DNA from: CAYGUK01 sp964352985
GTDB lineage: Bacteria > Pseudomonadota > Gammaproteobacteria > JAHCLG01
Reading direction: 5' to 3'
Length of the DNA stretch: 64,000 nucleotides
Assembly: GCA_964352985.1 (NCBI GenBank)
Contig: CAYGUK010000005.1
Location: 1 to 64,000, forward strand
A program made the position numbers and the translations under genes. The notes under the pieces were generated by a model. That model ran no database searches. It saw nothing but the letters and a program-made list of their open reading frames with translations, and was not told the DNA's origin. Position 1 is the stretch's first letter, and the number at the start of each line of letters is the position of its first letter. Below, in pieces: positions 45,960-54,700 of this stretch.

Positions 45960-46280
45960 TTATTGGAAATTTTTTTCGTAGATTCTTTTGTAAAAATTAT
46001 ATAATTCGAAGGGAAGTTTAAACATTGACTCTTTTTGAAATTTTTCTTTTATTTCTTTCATGTGATATTGGATTGTCCTGGGTGAAAGATTTAGTTCATT
46101 CCCCACTAGGATAGGTTCGCCGTATTTTAGAAGTAACAACCCTATATCAGCTTGTCTATGCGTTAATTTTTCATTGAGATAGTTTGATCCAAGCTCAAAC
46201 TCAATTGCTTTATTTTGAAAAAGAAAACTAAATATATGATTAAAATTCGATTCGAAGTCTTCCATTTTATGCTTTCTCAC
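45960..46280 (-). CDS. lvrB: LuxR-type helix-turn-helix protein (LvrB-like)
   Basis: A 106-residue protein. LTHRQADIGLLLLKYGEPIL and NELNLSPRTIQYHMKEIKEK (about residues 34-78) form a LuxR/FixJ-type DNA-binding helix-turn-helix with no receiver domain. Size and position between an LvrA-like gene and a csrA gene fit LvrB of Legionella mobile elements. It overlaps the upstream gene by 14 bases; the ATG at 46265 is an equal start. It probably binds DNA to control transfer or excision genes. The symbol rests on context and size. Confidence 0.6.
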   Translation of the reverse strand: MRKHKMEDFESNFNHIFSFLFQNKAIEFELGSNYLNEKLTHRQADIGLLLLKYGEPILVGNELNLSPRTIQYHMKEIKEKFQKESMFKLPFELYNFYKRIYEKNFQ

Positions 46281-47154
46281 TCAGTATTTTTGATATAGCG
46301 TCCTTAATTTTAATTATTTCGTTGGAAAAATATTTGGCATCATCTAATCGGCCACTTTTTTCAGCAAAGGATTTATGGATTTTTAGTGAGTTAATATCAG
46401 AACTCTTTTTCCGAATAATTTCGCACATTTTTTTATTTTCAATTTCCAGCTTACTCTCGGCTATGTTTAATATCTGAACGGGTGTACTCCAAACGCCATC
46501 TTTAATTTGTTTTAATATGGCATTTAGTTTTCGTTTAAAATCATTTCCAATCAGCGTAAACGCATTTTTATCCAGAATAACATAAACGATTTCTTCATAT
46601 AGCCTTTCTATTATTTCATCATCACTCACATAGCCTGATATTTTTCTCTTAATCAGACTTTTTTGACTATCTGTTAATACCCCACCTTTGAAGTCAATAG
46701 CTGAATTACACACATCAAGTGCAACAGCTGCATTACATTGCTTTGTTGCTGTTATTTCTTTGTTCTTTTTTTCTTTGTATATATTATTATTTTGTAGTTG
46801 CGGGTTATCCTGATCCGGGAAATCCGGATCTTGTTCACCATGATCCGGGAAATCCGTTTTTGGTATTTCATAAACATCGTAGGTTGTTTTTGTAATTCTG
46901 CCTTTTTCGTCTCTTAATTTTGACTCAACAATATAACCGTGTTTTTTAAGTTCGCTTATACCGCTATACACTGCATCTCGTCCATCGGGTGTTTTTTCAA
47001 TTATATTTTTAATGCTAATCACCCAATCTTCGGGTAAGCTCAGAAGGTAAAGAAGGATCCCCCTTGCCTTGAATGATAATCTTGGATCTTGAGGACATGT
47101 GTTTGAAACAATTGTAAAATTTCTTGTCCGTTTTTTTACTTTAAAAGTTGCCAT
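46267..47154 (-). CDS. lvrA: Winged-helix protein (LvrA-like)
   Basis: A 295-residue protein with an N-terminal replication/regulatory-type winged helix: FTIVSNTCPQDPRLSFKARG, LLYLLSLPEDWVISIKNIIE and GISELKKHGYIVESKLRDEK (about residues 12-85, HTH_36-like). The middle is linker (PDHGEQDPDFPDQD) and the C-terminal half is helical. This fits LvrA, which starts the lvrABC regulator set in Legionella elements; HTH_36 domains also occur in plasmid replication initiators, so a rep role is an alternative. It is the first gene of the block, next to the divergent ycaO gene. Confidence 0.6.
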   Translation of the reverse strand: MATFKVKKRTRNFTIVSNTCPQDPRLSFKARGILLYLLSLPEDWVISIKNIIEKTPDGRDAVYSGISELKKHGYIVESKLRDEKGRITKTTYDVYEIPKTDFPDHGEQDPDFPDQDNPQLQNNNIYKEKKNKEITATKQCNAAVALDVCNSAIDFKGGVLTDSQKSLIKRKISGYVSDDEIIERLYEEIVYVILDKNAFTLIGNDFKRKLNAILKQIKDGVWSTPVQILNIAESKLEIENKKMCEIIRKKSSDINSLKIHKSFAEKSGRLDDAKYFSNEIIKIKDAISKILSEKA

Positions 47155-47514
47155 TCCTACACCAGTTTTTCCATATTAAAGGTTATTGTCCATAATTTGA
47201 TTTGTTAATTTCATGATAGGTTACTTATACAACCTATAATTCAAACGGTAATTTTTATCTCTATTATCAAATCGGTTGCGTCAGAAAAGTATGTTTAGGC
47301 ATCGTTTCTTTCCATTAGTTACCTGTATTAAAAGATTATCATCACGAAAATGTAATAGCAATTAATTTTTATACCTGTATTACAGTTATAAAAATTTTGT
47401 TAAAATTCACTCCATTATAGCTATTCGAAAAAATCGCAATTGAATTAGTTTTCTATTGTCTTTACGTCAGGGTTGACTAAGTCAAATTTTAGGTTGAAAA
47501 TTTAATTCAATCTT
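47155..47514. promoter_or_regulatory. Divergent intergenic region between lvrA-like and ycaO genes
   Basis: This 360-base AT-rich stretch must hold promoters for both directions. TACCTGTATTA occurs twice (47320-47330 and 47372-47382), 52 bases apart, as possible operator sites. A 13-bp perfect palindrome TTGACTAAGTCAA (47473-47485) lies 29 bases before the ycaO ATG and includes a TTGACT that could serve as a -35. On the minus strand a TATAAT occurs near 47416. No small ORF with a convincing ribosome site was found here. Confidence 0.45.
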
Positions 47515-48633
47515 ATGAATAAATTAGGGTATTTCTTAGAAATGTATAATGAAAAAACAACAATTCGTGATCGATCACCTTGTCAAACATTAGCGATAAT
47601 AAAGCCTTATATAAAACAAGCTGGTATTACACGAATTGCCGATATAACACAATTAGATACTATCGGTCTCCCTGTTTATACGTGTATAAGGCCGTTATCA
47701 CGAAGCATAAGCACATCTCAAGGAAAAGGTCTAACCAAAGAATTAGCAAAATGCAGTGCCTATATGGAAGCCATAGAGCATTACTTTGCAGAAATTGTGA
47801 AATATGATTTTTATGGTAACGAACTAGAAAATAAAGAAAAAAAATTCATAACGCCAGCTGATTTAGAATCAAATAATTTAAAATTAAAATATGATAATTC
47901 CACCTATATCGGCTGGAAAAAAGTTACAAATTTAAAGAATCATAGTTACTGTTATGTTCCGTTAGACGCAATATCTTTAGATTTAACAGTTAATAAAAAA
48001 ACATCGAGTAAAACTTCATCAACAGGATTAGCATCCGGTAATAACCTAAACGAAGCTATATATTATGGATTACTTGAGGTTATAGAAAGGATCTATACAA
48101 AAAGATTTTTTAATCTTACAAAATCAGAAAAGTTCGATTCAATAATAGAGATCAAATCTATAACTGATGATAACTGCCATTTATTATTTAAAAAATTAAA
48201 AAATAACAATATTAAAGTGACTATATTTAATATAACAAACAGATTAGAAATTCCTACATTTATGTGCTTACTAGAATCTCACGATAAATATAGCAATCAT
48301 TATAATTACTATGGAATAAGTTCAAATTTAAATAGTGATATCGCTTTACAGCGATCAATTGTAGAAGCAATCCAATCAAGATTAACAGGGATTGCAAGCA
48401 GTAGAGATGATATTGATTATAAAACAACAGCTAATACATCACCAATTAGTATCAACACAACAGGAAAACCATATAACTATCAAAACACAGAATTCACTTC
48501 ATTTAATGAAGCTATCAATAAGATATTAAATAACGATTATTTTCATAATACCGATTTCTATTATTGCGATCTATTACCTAAGAACTCAGATATTTCAGTC
48601 ATTAAAATTATTTCTTCCGGGGATATATCATGA
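47515..48633 (+). CDS. YcaO-family ATP-dependent backbone-modifying enzyme
   Basis: A 372-residue YcaO protein with the ATP/Mg residues in place: SAYMEAIEHY (S81, E85, E88), the second block LNEAIYYGLLEVIERI (E181, E189, E192, R193), QRSIVEAIQSRL (E285, Q288, R290) and SSRDDI (R297). The end (ISVIKIISSGDIS) is the usual final strand without a Pro-rich tail, as in YcaOs that work with TfuA. YcaO enzymes phosphorylate a peptide backbone amide to make azolines, amidines or thioamides. Its stop overlaps the tfuA start by 4 bases. No Shine-Dalgarno is evident; an in-frame TAA at 47503 fixes this ATG as first. Confidence 0.9.
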   Translation: MNKLGYFLEMYNEKTTIRDRSPCQTLAIIKPYIKQAGITRIADITQLDTIGLPVYTCIRPLSRSISTSQGKGLTKELAKCSAYMEAIEHYFAEIVKYDFYGNELENKEKKFITPADLESNNLKLKYDNSTYIGWKKVTNLKNHSYCYVPLDAISLDLTVNKKTSSKTSSTGLASGNNLNEAIYYGLLEVIERIYTKRFFNLTKSEKFDSIIEIKSITDDNCHLLFKKLKNNNIKVTIFNITNRLEIPTFMCLLESHDKYSNHYNYYGISSNLNSDIALQRSIVEAIQSRLTGIASSRDDIDYKTTANTSPISINTTGKPYNYQNTEFTSFNEAINKILNNDYFHNTDFYYCDLLPKNSDISVIKIISSGDIS

Positions 48634-49919
48634 ATGAAATTATTGTCTTTTGTGGTTCAACCATTAAAAGAAGTGAAGTTCTTAAAATTTTACCCTTAGC
48701 AAATTGCCTGTCACCTATAAAAAATGGGGATATTATTAAAGCAGTACGTTTGAAGCCAAAGATTATAATAATTATAGACGGATACTTTGCGAATCACATT
48801 TCGATTTGGCATAAAGAAATTTTATTCGCCATTTCATGTGGTATAACTGTATATGGCGCCAGTAGTATGGGAGCACTTAGAGCCTCTGAATTATCTCAAT
48901 TTGGAATGATTGGCTTTGGAGAAATATATAATTTATACGATCAAAATATCATTGATGGCGACGATGAAGTTGCCGTTTCAATATATAAGACTAATGATAA
49001 TATTCATACATCAATACCTCTAATTGACATAAGGTTCACATTAGAAAAACATCAACATTCATTCACAGAGAAAGAAGTCGATTCATTTATTAGAGATATT
49101 AAAAGTATCGGTTATCCTCTTAGAGAATGGGATTATCTTTTGACAGATAAGAATTTCACATGCTATAGGACATTAATAAACTATATAAAAGAAAACTACA
49201 TTAATCAAAAATTAATCGATGCAGAAAATTTATTAAATCACGTAAAAAATAATGCTAATGTGATAATTAAACAAAACATAGATACTTCTGATATAATAAC
49301 TGTATATTTTAGAAAACTGTATCGTCACTATATTAATGAACCATTTGATCATGCTTATGATTGGTTACCTAAAGAAGAAAAAATGCTTTTCGGTATTAAA
49401 TCAAAGAATAAATATTATGAATATTTTCACGGCTTGAGTATACTTATACACATATATTACGACTTAAAAAAAACAAATAAAACACCCTTGAAATTTATAA
49501 GTGAAATAAAAGAACGCGCATCAACAACAAACACAGGAGTTGAAATAAAGTCTTCTATTAATGATTACTATAATATCGAGACGAACAAGAGCGATAGTAA
49601 ACAACTAGATATTAACAATATGTTTTATTTTTTAATATTAAACATAAAAAATCTTTTAAATAATTCAGGCTATTACTTAAACGCAAATTATGTAAGTGAA
49701 ATTACCTTAAAATTTAGAGTAAGTAAAAAATTATTAACTAAAAACGAATTTCAAAACTGGGTCTCATCTAAAAAATTTAATAAAAAACAAACTAAAGAGT
49801 TTTTTCTGATTTATAGTTTTGTAGAATTATTAAACAATAAAATAGACAATATTGAATTCAATATGAAATATAATAAAGTAAATTGGTTAAGGCATTTAGT
49901 TGAAACACTAAGTGATTAA
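48630..49919 (+). CDS. tfuA: TfuA-like protein, YcaO partner
   Basis: A 429-residue protein. Residues 1-140 match the TfuA core: VFCGSTIKRSEVLKI, IIIDGYFANHISIWHKEILF, GASSMGALRASELSQFGMIG and DGDDEVAVSIY. TfuA proteins accompany YcaO in thioamide formation (for example on methyl-coenzyme M reductase and in thioviridamide-type peptides) and in trifolitoxin production, probably by helping sulfur delivery. The remaining 280 or so residues are a helical extension longer than in many homologues. The gene is coupled to ycaO by an ATGA overlap. GGGG lies 7 bases upstream. Confidence 0.88.
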   Translation: MNEIIVFCGSTIKRSEVLKILPLANCLSPIKNGDIIKAVRLKPKIIIIIDGYFANHISIWHKEILFAISCGITVYGASSMGALRASELSQFGMIGFGEIYNLYDQNIIDGDDEVAVSIYKTNDNIHTSIPLIDIRFTLEKHQHSFTEKEVDSFIRDIKSIGYPLREWDYLLTDKNFTCYRTLINYIKENYINQKLIDAENLLNHVKNNANVIIKQNIDTSDIITVYFRKLYRHYINEPFDHAYDWLPKEEKMLFGIKSKNKYYEYFHGLSILIHIYYDLKKTNKTPLKFISEIKERASTTNTGVEIKSSINDYYNIETNKSDSKQLDINNMFYFLILNIKNLLNNSGYYLNANYVSEITLKFRVSKKLLTKNEFQNWVSSKKFNKKQTKEFFLIYSFVELLNNKIDNIEFNMKYNKVNWLRHLVETLSD

Positions 49920-50026
49920 TGACTGTCAGGATCAATTTTATTCATACTAGCAGCATCGAAATAATCTTCTCCGATCATAGACTCATCTATATCATCAATA
50001 ATTAATTCAAACGCATCATCTTGCAT
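49916..50026 (-). CDS. 36-aa acidic peptide, candidate RiPP precursor
   Basis: A short gene with a good ribosome site (AGAGGA, about 8 bases before ATG at 50026). The 36 residues carry 12 acidic residues and one Lys: MQDDAFELIIDDIDESMIGE at 1-20, then DYFDAASMNKIDPDSH at 21-36. No Cys is present. Length and acidic, hydrophobic-dotted leader style fit RiPP precursors, and the last 10-16 residues could be the core. It lies next to ycaO-tfuA and downstream of an exporter and an unknown enzyme-size gene on its own strand. Its stop overlaps the tfuA stop by 4 bases. Function is inferred from context. Confidence 0.65.
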   Translation of the reverse strand: MQDDAFELIIDDIDESMIGEDYFDAASMNKIDPDSH

Positions 50027-50201
50027 CACTATATCCTCTAGACAAATTAAGACATAAATTATGAGTATTCCTTACTATATACATAATTTACTTTGACTTT
50101 TTATACTTTAATGGCTGAAATTTATCCAAAAATTTCATATATCGCTGTATTTTAACATAAAAACCCGAATTGGTATATATTTATCATATACATATGTCGG
50201 T

Positions 50202-51533
50202 TTATTTATTTGATATTCTTATACATCCATGAAAAAACAAGGAATGGATGGGAAAAGATAAATCTTTACTAAGTTCCCCTTTATATGGCATGTTACTAAA
50301 TCTGTTATCTTCATCAATCAACTCTAAAATATCACCATTAATATCATCAGTATCTGATTTTGGATGAAAGAAATCAAATTTAACGCTGTTAATAATGTTA
50401 TATAAAGGAGTATTGGTAATATCACAATGAAATTTTTTATCTATGACAAAATCACAAAAGTTATCCATCAATTGTTTTAGTGCCTTAAGCTGTTTTACAG
50501 TTTGTTTCGTTGTTGCTTTTTTGACGGTTTCATAAAAAAATGTGGGTTTTTGTAATGAATAATAAACAGGTAATTTACCGCTATAATTGCATAGCTCCAT
50601 AAAGACTGGTAGATGAAATCTGATTTTATAGATATTTAAAAATACATCTATTAATTCACTCACTGGGCCAGAAATATTAGAAGTAGCGGGAATATAACCA
50701 GGTGCTTCACCCAGCGCAATATTAAATAATTGTTTAGCTATATGTAAAGTTTCAGCGTCATTACGGACAACTAAAGGTTGCTTTAATAAAAATGTTGACC
50801 AAATCATTTCATGGATATATGAAAAACGTTCGAAATCTGTTGCATTCCAAATTCTATAAAGCAAACTTCTGTTAAACCAAACTGTATCGTTATTAAGATC
50901 AACAAAATCTTTACTAAAAAATAATATCTCATTTGACCATTCAATTTCAGTATTAGTACTATTTATTATGTGTTCAAGTAACTCCCATTGATCCAATAAA
51001 TCATTAGGAGTTAAATTATCAGGAATATTTAATCGATCAACTAATCGTTTATTGCCGATTGCATCTTTAGTGCTAGGTAAAAGAATCAATGATCGACAAC
51101 CTGATTTTGTAGAATAAAGCTCTGGTACGAAATAAGGGTGTGGCTTATCATCAAAAATAGATAACAGTGAAAATAATTGACCTGGCCTTTGTAACATAAA
51201 CGGCATAACTTTCGATGTATATGCCATATGTGATTCCGCAGTATTTTTACTAATAATTCCAAATGGAATAGTCGACCATCTGTATTGCAATAACTTGGCG
51301 ATTTTTGAGTTTTTAGACAGTTCTGAAAAAGGAGTAATGTTACCTTCAATATTTAATTGGAATTCCCCTCTTTTTATTATGTCAGCTCCATAAGGATATG
51401 TAACTTTAATTAACTTAAAGTTATCAATACCCTTAACATCTTCAGCCTCATTATAAAACCAAGGATTAATTTTTTTTACCTGAAGCTTTACATCAGACCA
51501 TGTAACAACTTCCAAGCTATTTATTTTTGACAT
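50202..51533 (-). CDS. Unknown protein of the putative RiPP locus
   Basis: The ATG at 51533 (MSKINSLEVV) overlaps the MFS gene by 17 bases and is preferred to 51551. The 443-residue protein is soluble, without signal peptide or clear motifs. A possible landmark is HMAYTSKVMPFMLQRPGQLF near residues 100-119. I do not recognise the family. The coupling to a transporter and to a precursor-like peptide gene suggests a second modification enzyme, a leader protease or an immunity protein. None of these is shown by sequence. Confidence 0.7.
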   Translation of the reverse strand: MSKINSLEVVTWSDVKLQVKKINPWFYNEAEDVKGIDNFKLIKVTYPYGADIIKRGEFQLNIEGNITPFSELSKNSKIAKLLQYRWSTIPFGIISKNTAESHMAYTSKVMPFMLQRPGQLFSLLSIFDDKPHPYFVPELYSTKSGCRSLILLPSTKDAIGNKRLVDRLNIPDNLTPNDLLDQWELLEHIINSTNTEIEWSNEILFFSKDFVDLNNDTVWFNRSLLYRIWNATDFERFSYIHEMIWSTFLLKQPLVVRNDAETLHIAKQLFNIALGEAPGYIPATSNISGPVSELIDVFLNIYKIRFHLPVFMELCNYSGKLPVYYSLQKPTFFYETVKKATTKQTVKQLKALKQLMDNFCDFVIDKKFHCDITNTPLYNIINSVKFDFFHPKSDTDDINGDILELIDEDNRFSNMPYKGELSKDLSFPIHSLFFHGCIRISNK

Positions 51534-52905
51534 TATTAACCAACCATCCAAATCTAGATAATATTATAAATATAATTATCGAAATGCCAAATATGATATA
51601 CACATACGTATAAAGTTTATAACTATCACTTAGAATTAAACTGTTTGATAAAGTGTTTGTATGACTAAATTTTATTAGATAGTAAGCACAGACAGCTGCT
51701 ACTGAAGATACAAATTGTATTAATCCCATATAAAAACCTTGTTTACTAGAACTTTTTGCAATATCCGAAACTTGAGATTGTAAAGTTGGGAATATTAAAA
51801 ATTCACCAACTGCAATGAAGCTAATACTAATAAAAACCCAATAAACTGGTATTCTTTCACTCTCACTATATAAATAGTGAATATTTCCCAAAATAAAAAA
51901 TGCAATAAATATAGCTACAAGACCAAAAACTAACATGTATGAAGTATTAAGTTCTCTTCTTGAAAATAATTTAATTATACCCGTACCAAATAACATATTA
52001 ACAATCGGATCAACCATTAAGGCTATTAGTGGTGGAAAATATATGCCAAAAATAGTTTCATTAACATGGTTATTTAAGAAAATAGAAAACTGGTTATAAT
52101 ATATAGCTATTGCTAACCAATATGGAAAACAACAAAGAAAAAGCAATAATGAAAATTTAAGGTATTTGCTATTTTTCGTGGAGAATGAATCTTTTAAAAC
52201 AAGACAAACACAAACGATAAATAACCCTAAGATGAAGTATCTTGTATAATCCCTAAACTGCATTAATAAGTAACAAAATAATAAGAAGAATATAATAAAA
52301 CTATACTTTACAAAAACATTCCAATTACTTGTATCATTACTATGGATATCTACAATTTTACGACTACTAAGAGATAATAAATTTAAAATTAAACATAATG
52401 TTCCAGCTATTAAAATTAAAGCACTATGGCAATATATACCACTTATTAGAATGATTAATCCAATTAATGCTCCTAAGTTTAGCATCACCTGGTATATATT
52501 ATTTGCTTGGTGTCGTTTGTTACTTTCACTGTAATGTTTATTTATGAATAAGTTTAAATTAATACAATACAAGGCCGCACCAACAATAAAGAAGGTTAAT
52601 GCTATGATTACTAATTTCTTATTGAACATTGAAAATAGTGAAAAACCTAGACATGAAAGTATTACGCCAAATAACATTAACTTTTTATGGCTTCCTAGTT
52701 TCGGTGATATAACACCAAGTAATAAATTTGAAATATAAAATAATGCTGAAGCAGTTGTACTAACTGAGTAAGCGTACATTAGTGAAAAACCATTCTCTTT
52801 AAGTAGTAATGATAAGCCAACCTTAATTACAATATATCCAGCCATAAAAAGGGATTCAGCAAACATTAATCTTTTGAAGCTGTCATTATCAAAACTTAAT
52901 ATCAA
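51517..52905 (-). CDS. MFS-type membrane transporter of the putative RiPP locus
   Basis: A TTG start at 52905 has AGGA 6 bases upstream; GTG 52932 is open but has no such site. About 462 residues form twelve hydrophobic segments with short loops, as in major facilitator proteins (for example residues near LLLGVISPKLGSHKKLMLFG match the loop 2-3 region motif G-x-x-x-D/H-K/R). It probably exports the modified peptide, giving self-protection as well. It is the first gene of the minus-strand operon transporter, unknown protein, peptide. Confidence 0.8.
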   Translation of the reverse strand: MILSFDNDSFKRLMFAESLFMAGYIVIKVGLSLLLKENGFSLMYAYSVSTTASALFYISNLLLGVISPKLGSHKKLMLFGVILSCLGFSLFSMFNKKLVIIALTFFIVGAALYCINLNLFINKHYSESNKRHQANNIYQVMLNLGALIGLIILISGIYCHSALILIAGTLCLILNLLSLSSRKIVDIHSNDTSNWNVFVKYSFIIFFLLFCYLLMQFRDYTRYFILGLFIVCVCLVLKDSFSTKNSKYLKFSLLLFLCCFPYWLAIAIYYNQFSIFLNNHVNETIFGIYFPPLIALMVDPIVNMLFGTGIIKLFSRRELNTSYMLVFGLVAIFIAFFILGNIHYLYSESERIPVYWVFISISFIAVGEFLIFPTLQSQVSDIAKSSSKQGFYMGLIQFVSSVAAVCAYYLIKFSHTNTLSNSLILSDSYKLYTYVYIIFGISIIIFIILSRFGWLVNNVKNK

Positions 52906-52932
52906 AATGTATCCTATTTTTTTTATTACCAC

Positions 52933-53235
52933 TTTAAATGATAAATAGTTAAAACTTAAATATTTACAGCTAGTGTGTAATAGTTAATCACCTTTATAAT
53001 AGCTGCACAAATATTATCATATTCTGTTAATTGATCTATAGCTTTGTGATACAAATACTAATTTTAATTCATTTATGTAAATATTTTTTTCGCTTACCTA
53101 TTGTAATTTGTTCATAATTTGAACAACAATAAACTAACTTGTGACCATGTCAAAAATCGCTTGTTGATTCTTTGTGAAGAAATCGATATATACACAGCTA
53201 ATTAAATATTAAAAAATAGTTAAAAGGAAAGAGAA
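52933..53235. promoter_or_regulatory. Intergenic region upstream of transporter and nuclease genes
   Basis: An AT-rich 303-base divergent region. TTGTTCA and TGAACAA (53108-53126, 5-base spacer) form a 19-base dyad that could be an operator. AAGGAAAGAG lies directly before the nuclease TTG start. No gene is seen. Confidence 0.35.
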
Positions 53236-54153
53236 TTGAAAAGTGTAAAAGTCATCGGTCTTGTGATGTTTTTTCTTTTGTCTACTACATCATTTTCGTG
53301 GAATTTTCGAGGCCATGTTGTCATTGCTCAAATTGCTTATAGCCAACTTTCAACAACACAACAACAGGAACTCGATCAACTTGCAGAAAAGATCTATGAA
53401 AGATTGCCAAAAAAAGCAAAGGCGACGATAGCAAAACAATATCCTGGAGCGAATCGTTTTGCACAGCTTGCGTTTTTACCTGACTACTGGCGACTGTGGA
53501 AAATTAAAACTTTATTTCACAAATTCGATTCACCGATCCCGAGTGATCTCGTTTCAATCGAAAATCAGTCGACTAAATCATGGCATTTTATTAACCTAGA
53601 TTTCCCGAATACTGGAAAATGCCAGATCACAAAAAAATACAATATTGAATGGGCGATCCCTGTTTTAATTAATGATATTAAACTTGCAAAGAACGAAAAC
53701 GAAAAAGCATTACTTTTAATTGAGCTTTCTCATTTAGTCGGTGATGCGCATCAACCTTTGCATGGCTATTCACGTGTAACGAGTAGTTGTGAAGAAGATC
53801 AAGGTGGGAACAAAGTTTGTTTGTATCAAAGTAGGAATGGACGTTGCTCGCTCAGCTTACATGCACTGTGGGATAGGGGAGTAGGTTATATTCGTAATAC
53901 TCGTAAAATTAAGCAGCTTGCAAAAACAATTAAAATTAAATTTCCAGAGTCATCATTATCGAGTTATTTAAATAATCTAAATCCTAGTGATTGGGTAAAT
54001 GAAAATTATCATTATTTAAGTTTTATCTATTCAGCAAAATCTGAGCCTTTAACAAAACAATATAAAAAAGAAGGTAAATCAATTGCTGAGAAGCAAATGG
54101 CTATAGCTGGGTATCAATTAAGTAAAATAATTGGTAGTATATTTGGAAATTAA
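53236..54153 (+). CDS. S1/P1-type secreted nuclease
   Basis: A 305-residue enzyme with TTG start after AAGGAAAG. A signal peptide (about 21 residues, ending TSFS) exposes WNFRGHVVIAQIAY, the N-terminal Trp and His that bind zinc in S1/P1 nucleases. Other zinc ligands are visible in LSHLVGDAHQPLHGYSRV and HALWDRGVG. Members cut single-stranded DNA and RNA and are common in Legionella. It is probably secreted to the periplasm or beyond. A 3' fragment of a near-copy follows at 54520-54639. Confidence 0.9.
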   Translation: MKSVKVIGLVMFFLLSTTSFSWNFRGHVVIAQIAYSQLSTTQQQELDQLAEKIYERLPKKAKATIAKQYPGANRFAQLAFLPDYWRLWKIKTLFHKFDSPIPSDLVSIENQSTKSWHFINLDFPNTGKCQITKKYNIEWAIPVLINDIKLAKNENEKALLLIELSHLVGDAHQPLHGYSRVTSSCEEDQGGNKVCLYQSRNGRCSLSLHALWDRGVGYIRNTRKIKQLAKTIKIKFPESSLSSYLNNLNPSDWVNENYHYLSFIYSAKSEPLTKQYKKEGKSIAEKQMAIAGYQLSKIIGSIFGN

Positions 54154-54241
54154 ACATATTACTCTAGCTAATTCAAATATATTTAAAAATATTTTGAAAA
54201 AGATAGAACAAATCTTTAATTTTCTATAGGTAGTATAGAAG

Positions 54242-54523
54242 ATGAGAAAATTCTTTTTATTTAAAGTTGAGGATCATTTCCAAATATCTAATTGGGGGCT
54301 AGTGATTTCTCCGGGAATCCCGCTCGAGCATTATGAAGGACCTAGAGATATTAGGCTTTACCTAAAGAAACCTGATTGCAAAGAAATTGAAGAAACGGCA
54401 GAGATATTCTATTCATTTCCTAAACCTACGCCAGTAAAAAAAATGCTTACCATTTTATTTCCACACCTGAAAAAAGAAGACGTCCCTGTTGGAACTGAAG
54501 TTTGGTTTATTTCGGATAAATGA
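54242..54523 (+). CDS. Hypothetical protein
   Basis: A 93-residue soluble protein (FQISNWGLVISPGIPLEHYE at about residues 13-32) with no known domain to my eye. It lies between the intact nuclease gene and a duplicated nuclease 3' remnant whose ATG overlaps this stop codon (ATGA). It may have been inserted together with the duplication. Confidence 0.5.
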   Translation: MRKFFLFKVEDHFQISNWGLVISPGIPLEHYEGPRDIRLYLKKPDCKEIEETAEIFYSFPKPTPVKKMLTILFPHLKKEDVPVGTEVWFISDK

Positions 54524-54639
54524 GGAATTTTGAGCCTTTAACAAAACAATATAAAAAAGAAGGTAAACCAATTGCTGAGAAGCAAGTGGCTATAACTGGG
54601 TATCAATTAAGTAAAATAGTGAGTGAATTATTGAAATAA
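54520..54639 (+). pseudogene. Duplicated 3' remnant of an S1/P1 nuclease gene
   Basis: 54531-54618 matches 54042-54129 in the intact nuclease gene with only 3 differences in 88 bases. The frame is kept and ends IVSELLK instead of IGSIFGN, so this is the tail of a second, slightly different nuclease copy. An accidental ATG at 54520 makes a 39-codon ORF, but the catalytic part is missing. It points to recombination between paralogous nuclease genes. Confidence 0.75.
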
Positions 54640-54700
54640 TTAATTAAATAAATGTTTAAATATTTTAGGGAAAATAAAGTCAAGGAAAGGATATAGGCGG

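Noticed and set aside
46267..47154. LvrA-like gene as the plasmid replication initiator
   Set aside because: It is about 15 kb from the iterons in this window and lies in the lvr-like regulator block. The domain type alone does not decide, so it is kept only as an alternative in the entry.
47515..48633. YcaO as the housekeeping RimO-associated protein
   Set aside because: That protein stands without TfuA; here the gene overlaps tfuA and faces a transporter and peptide gene.
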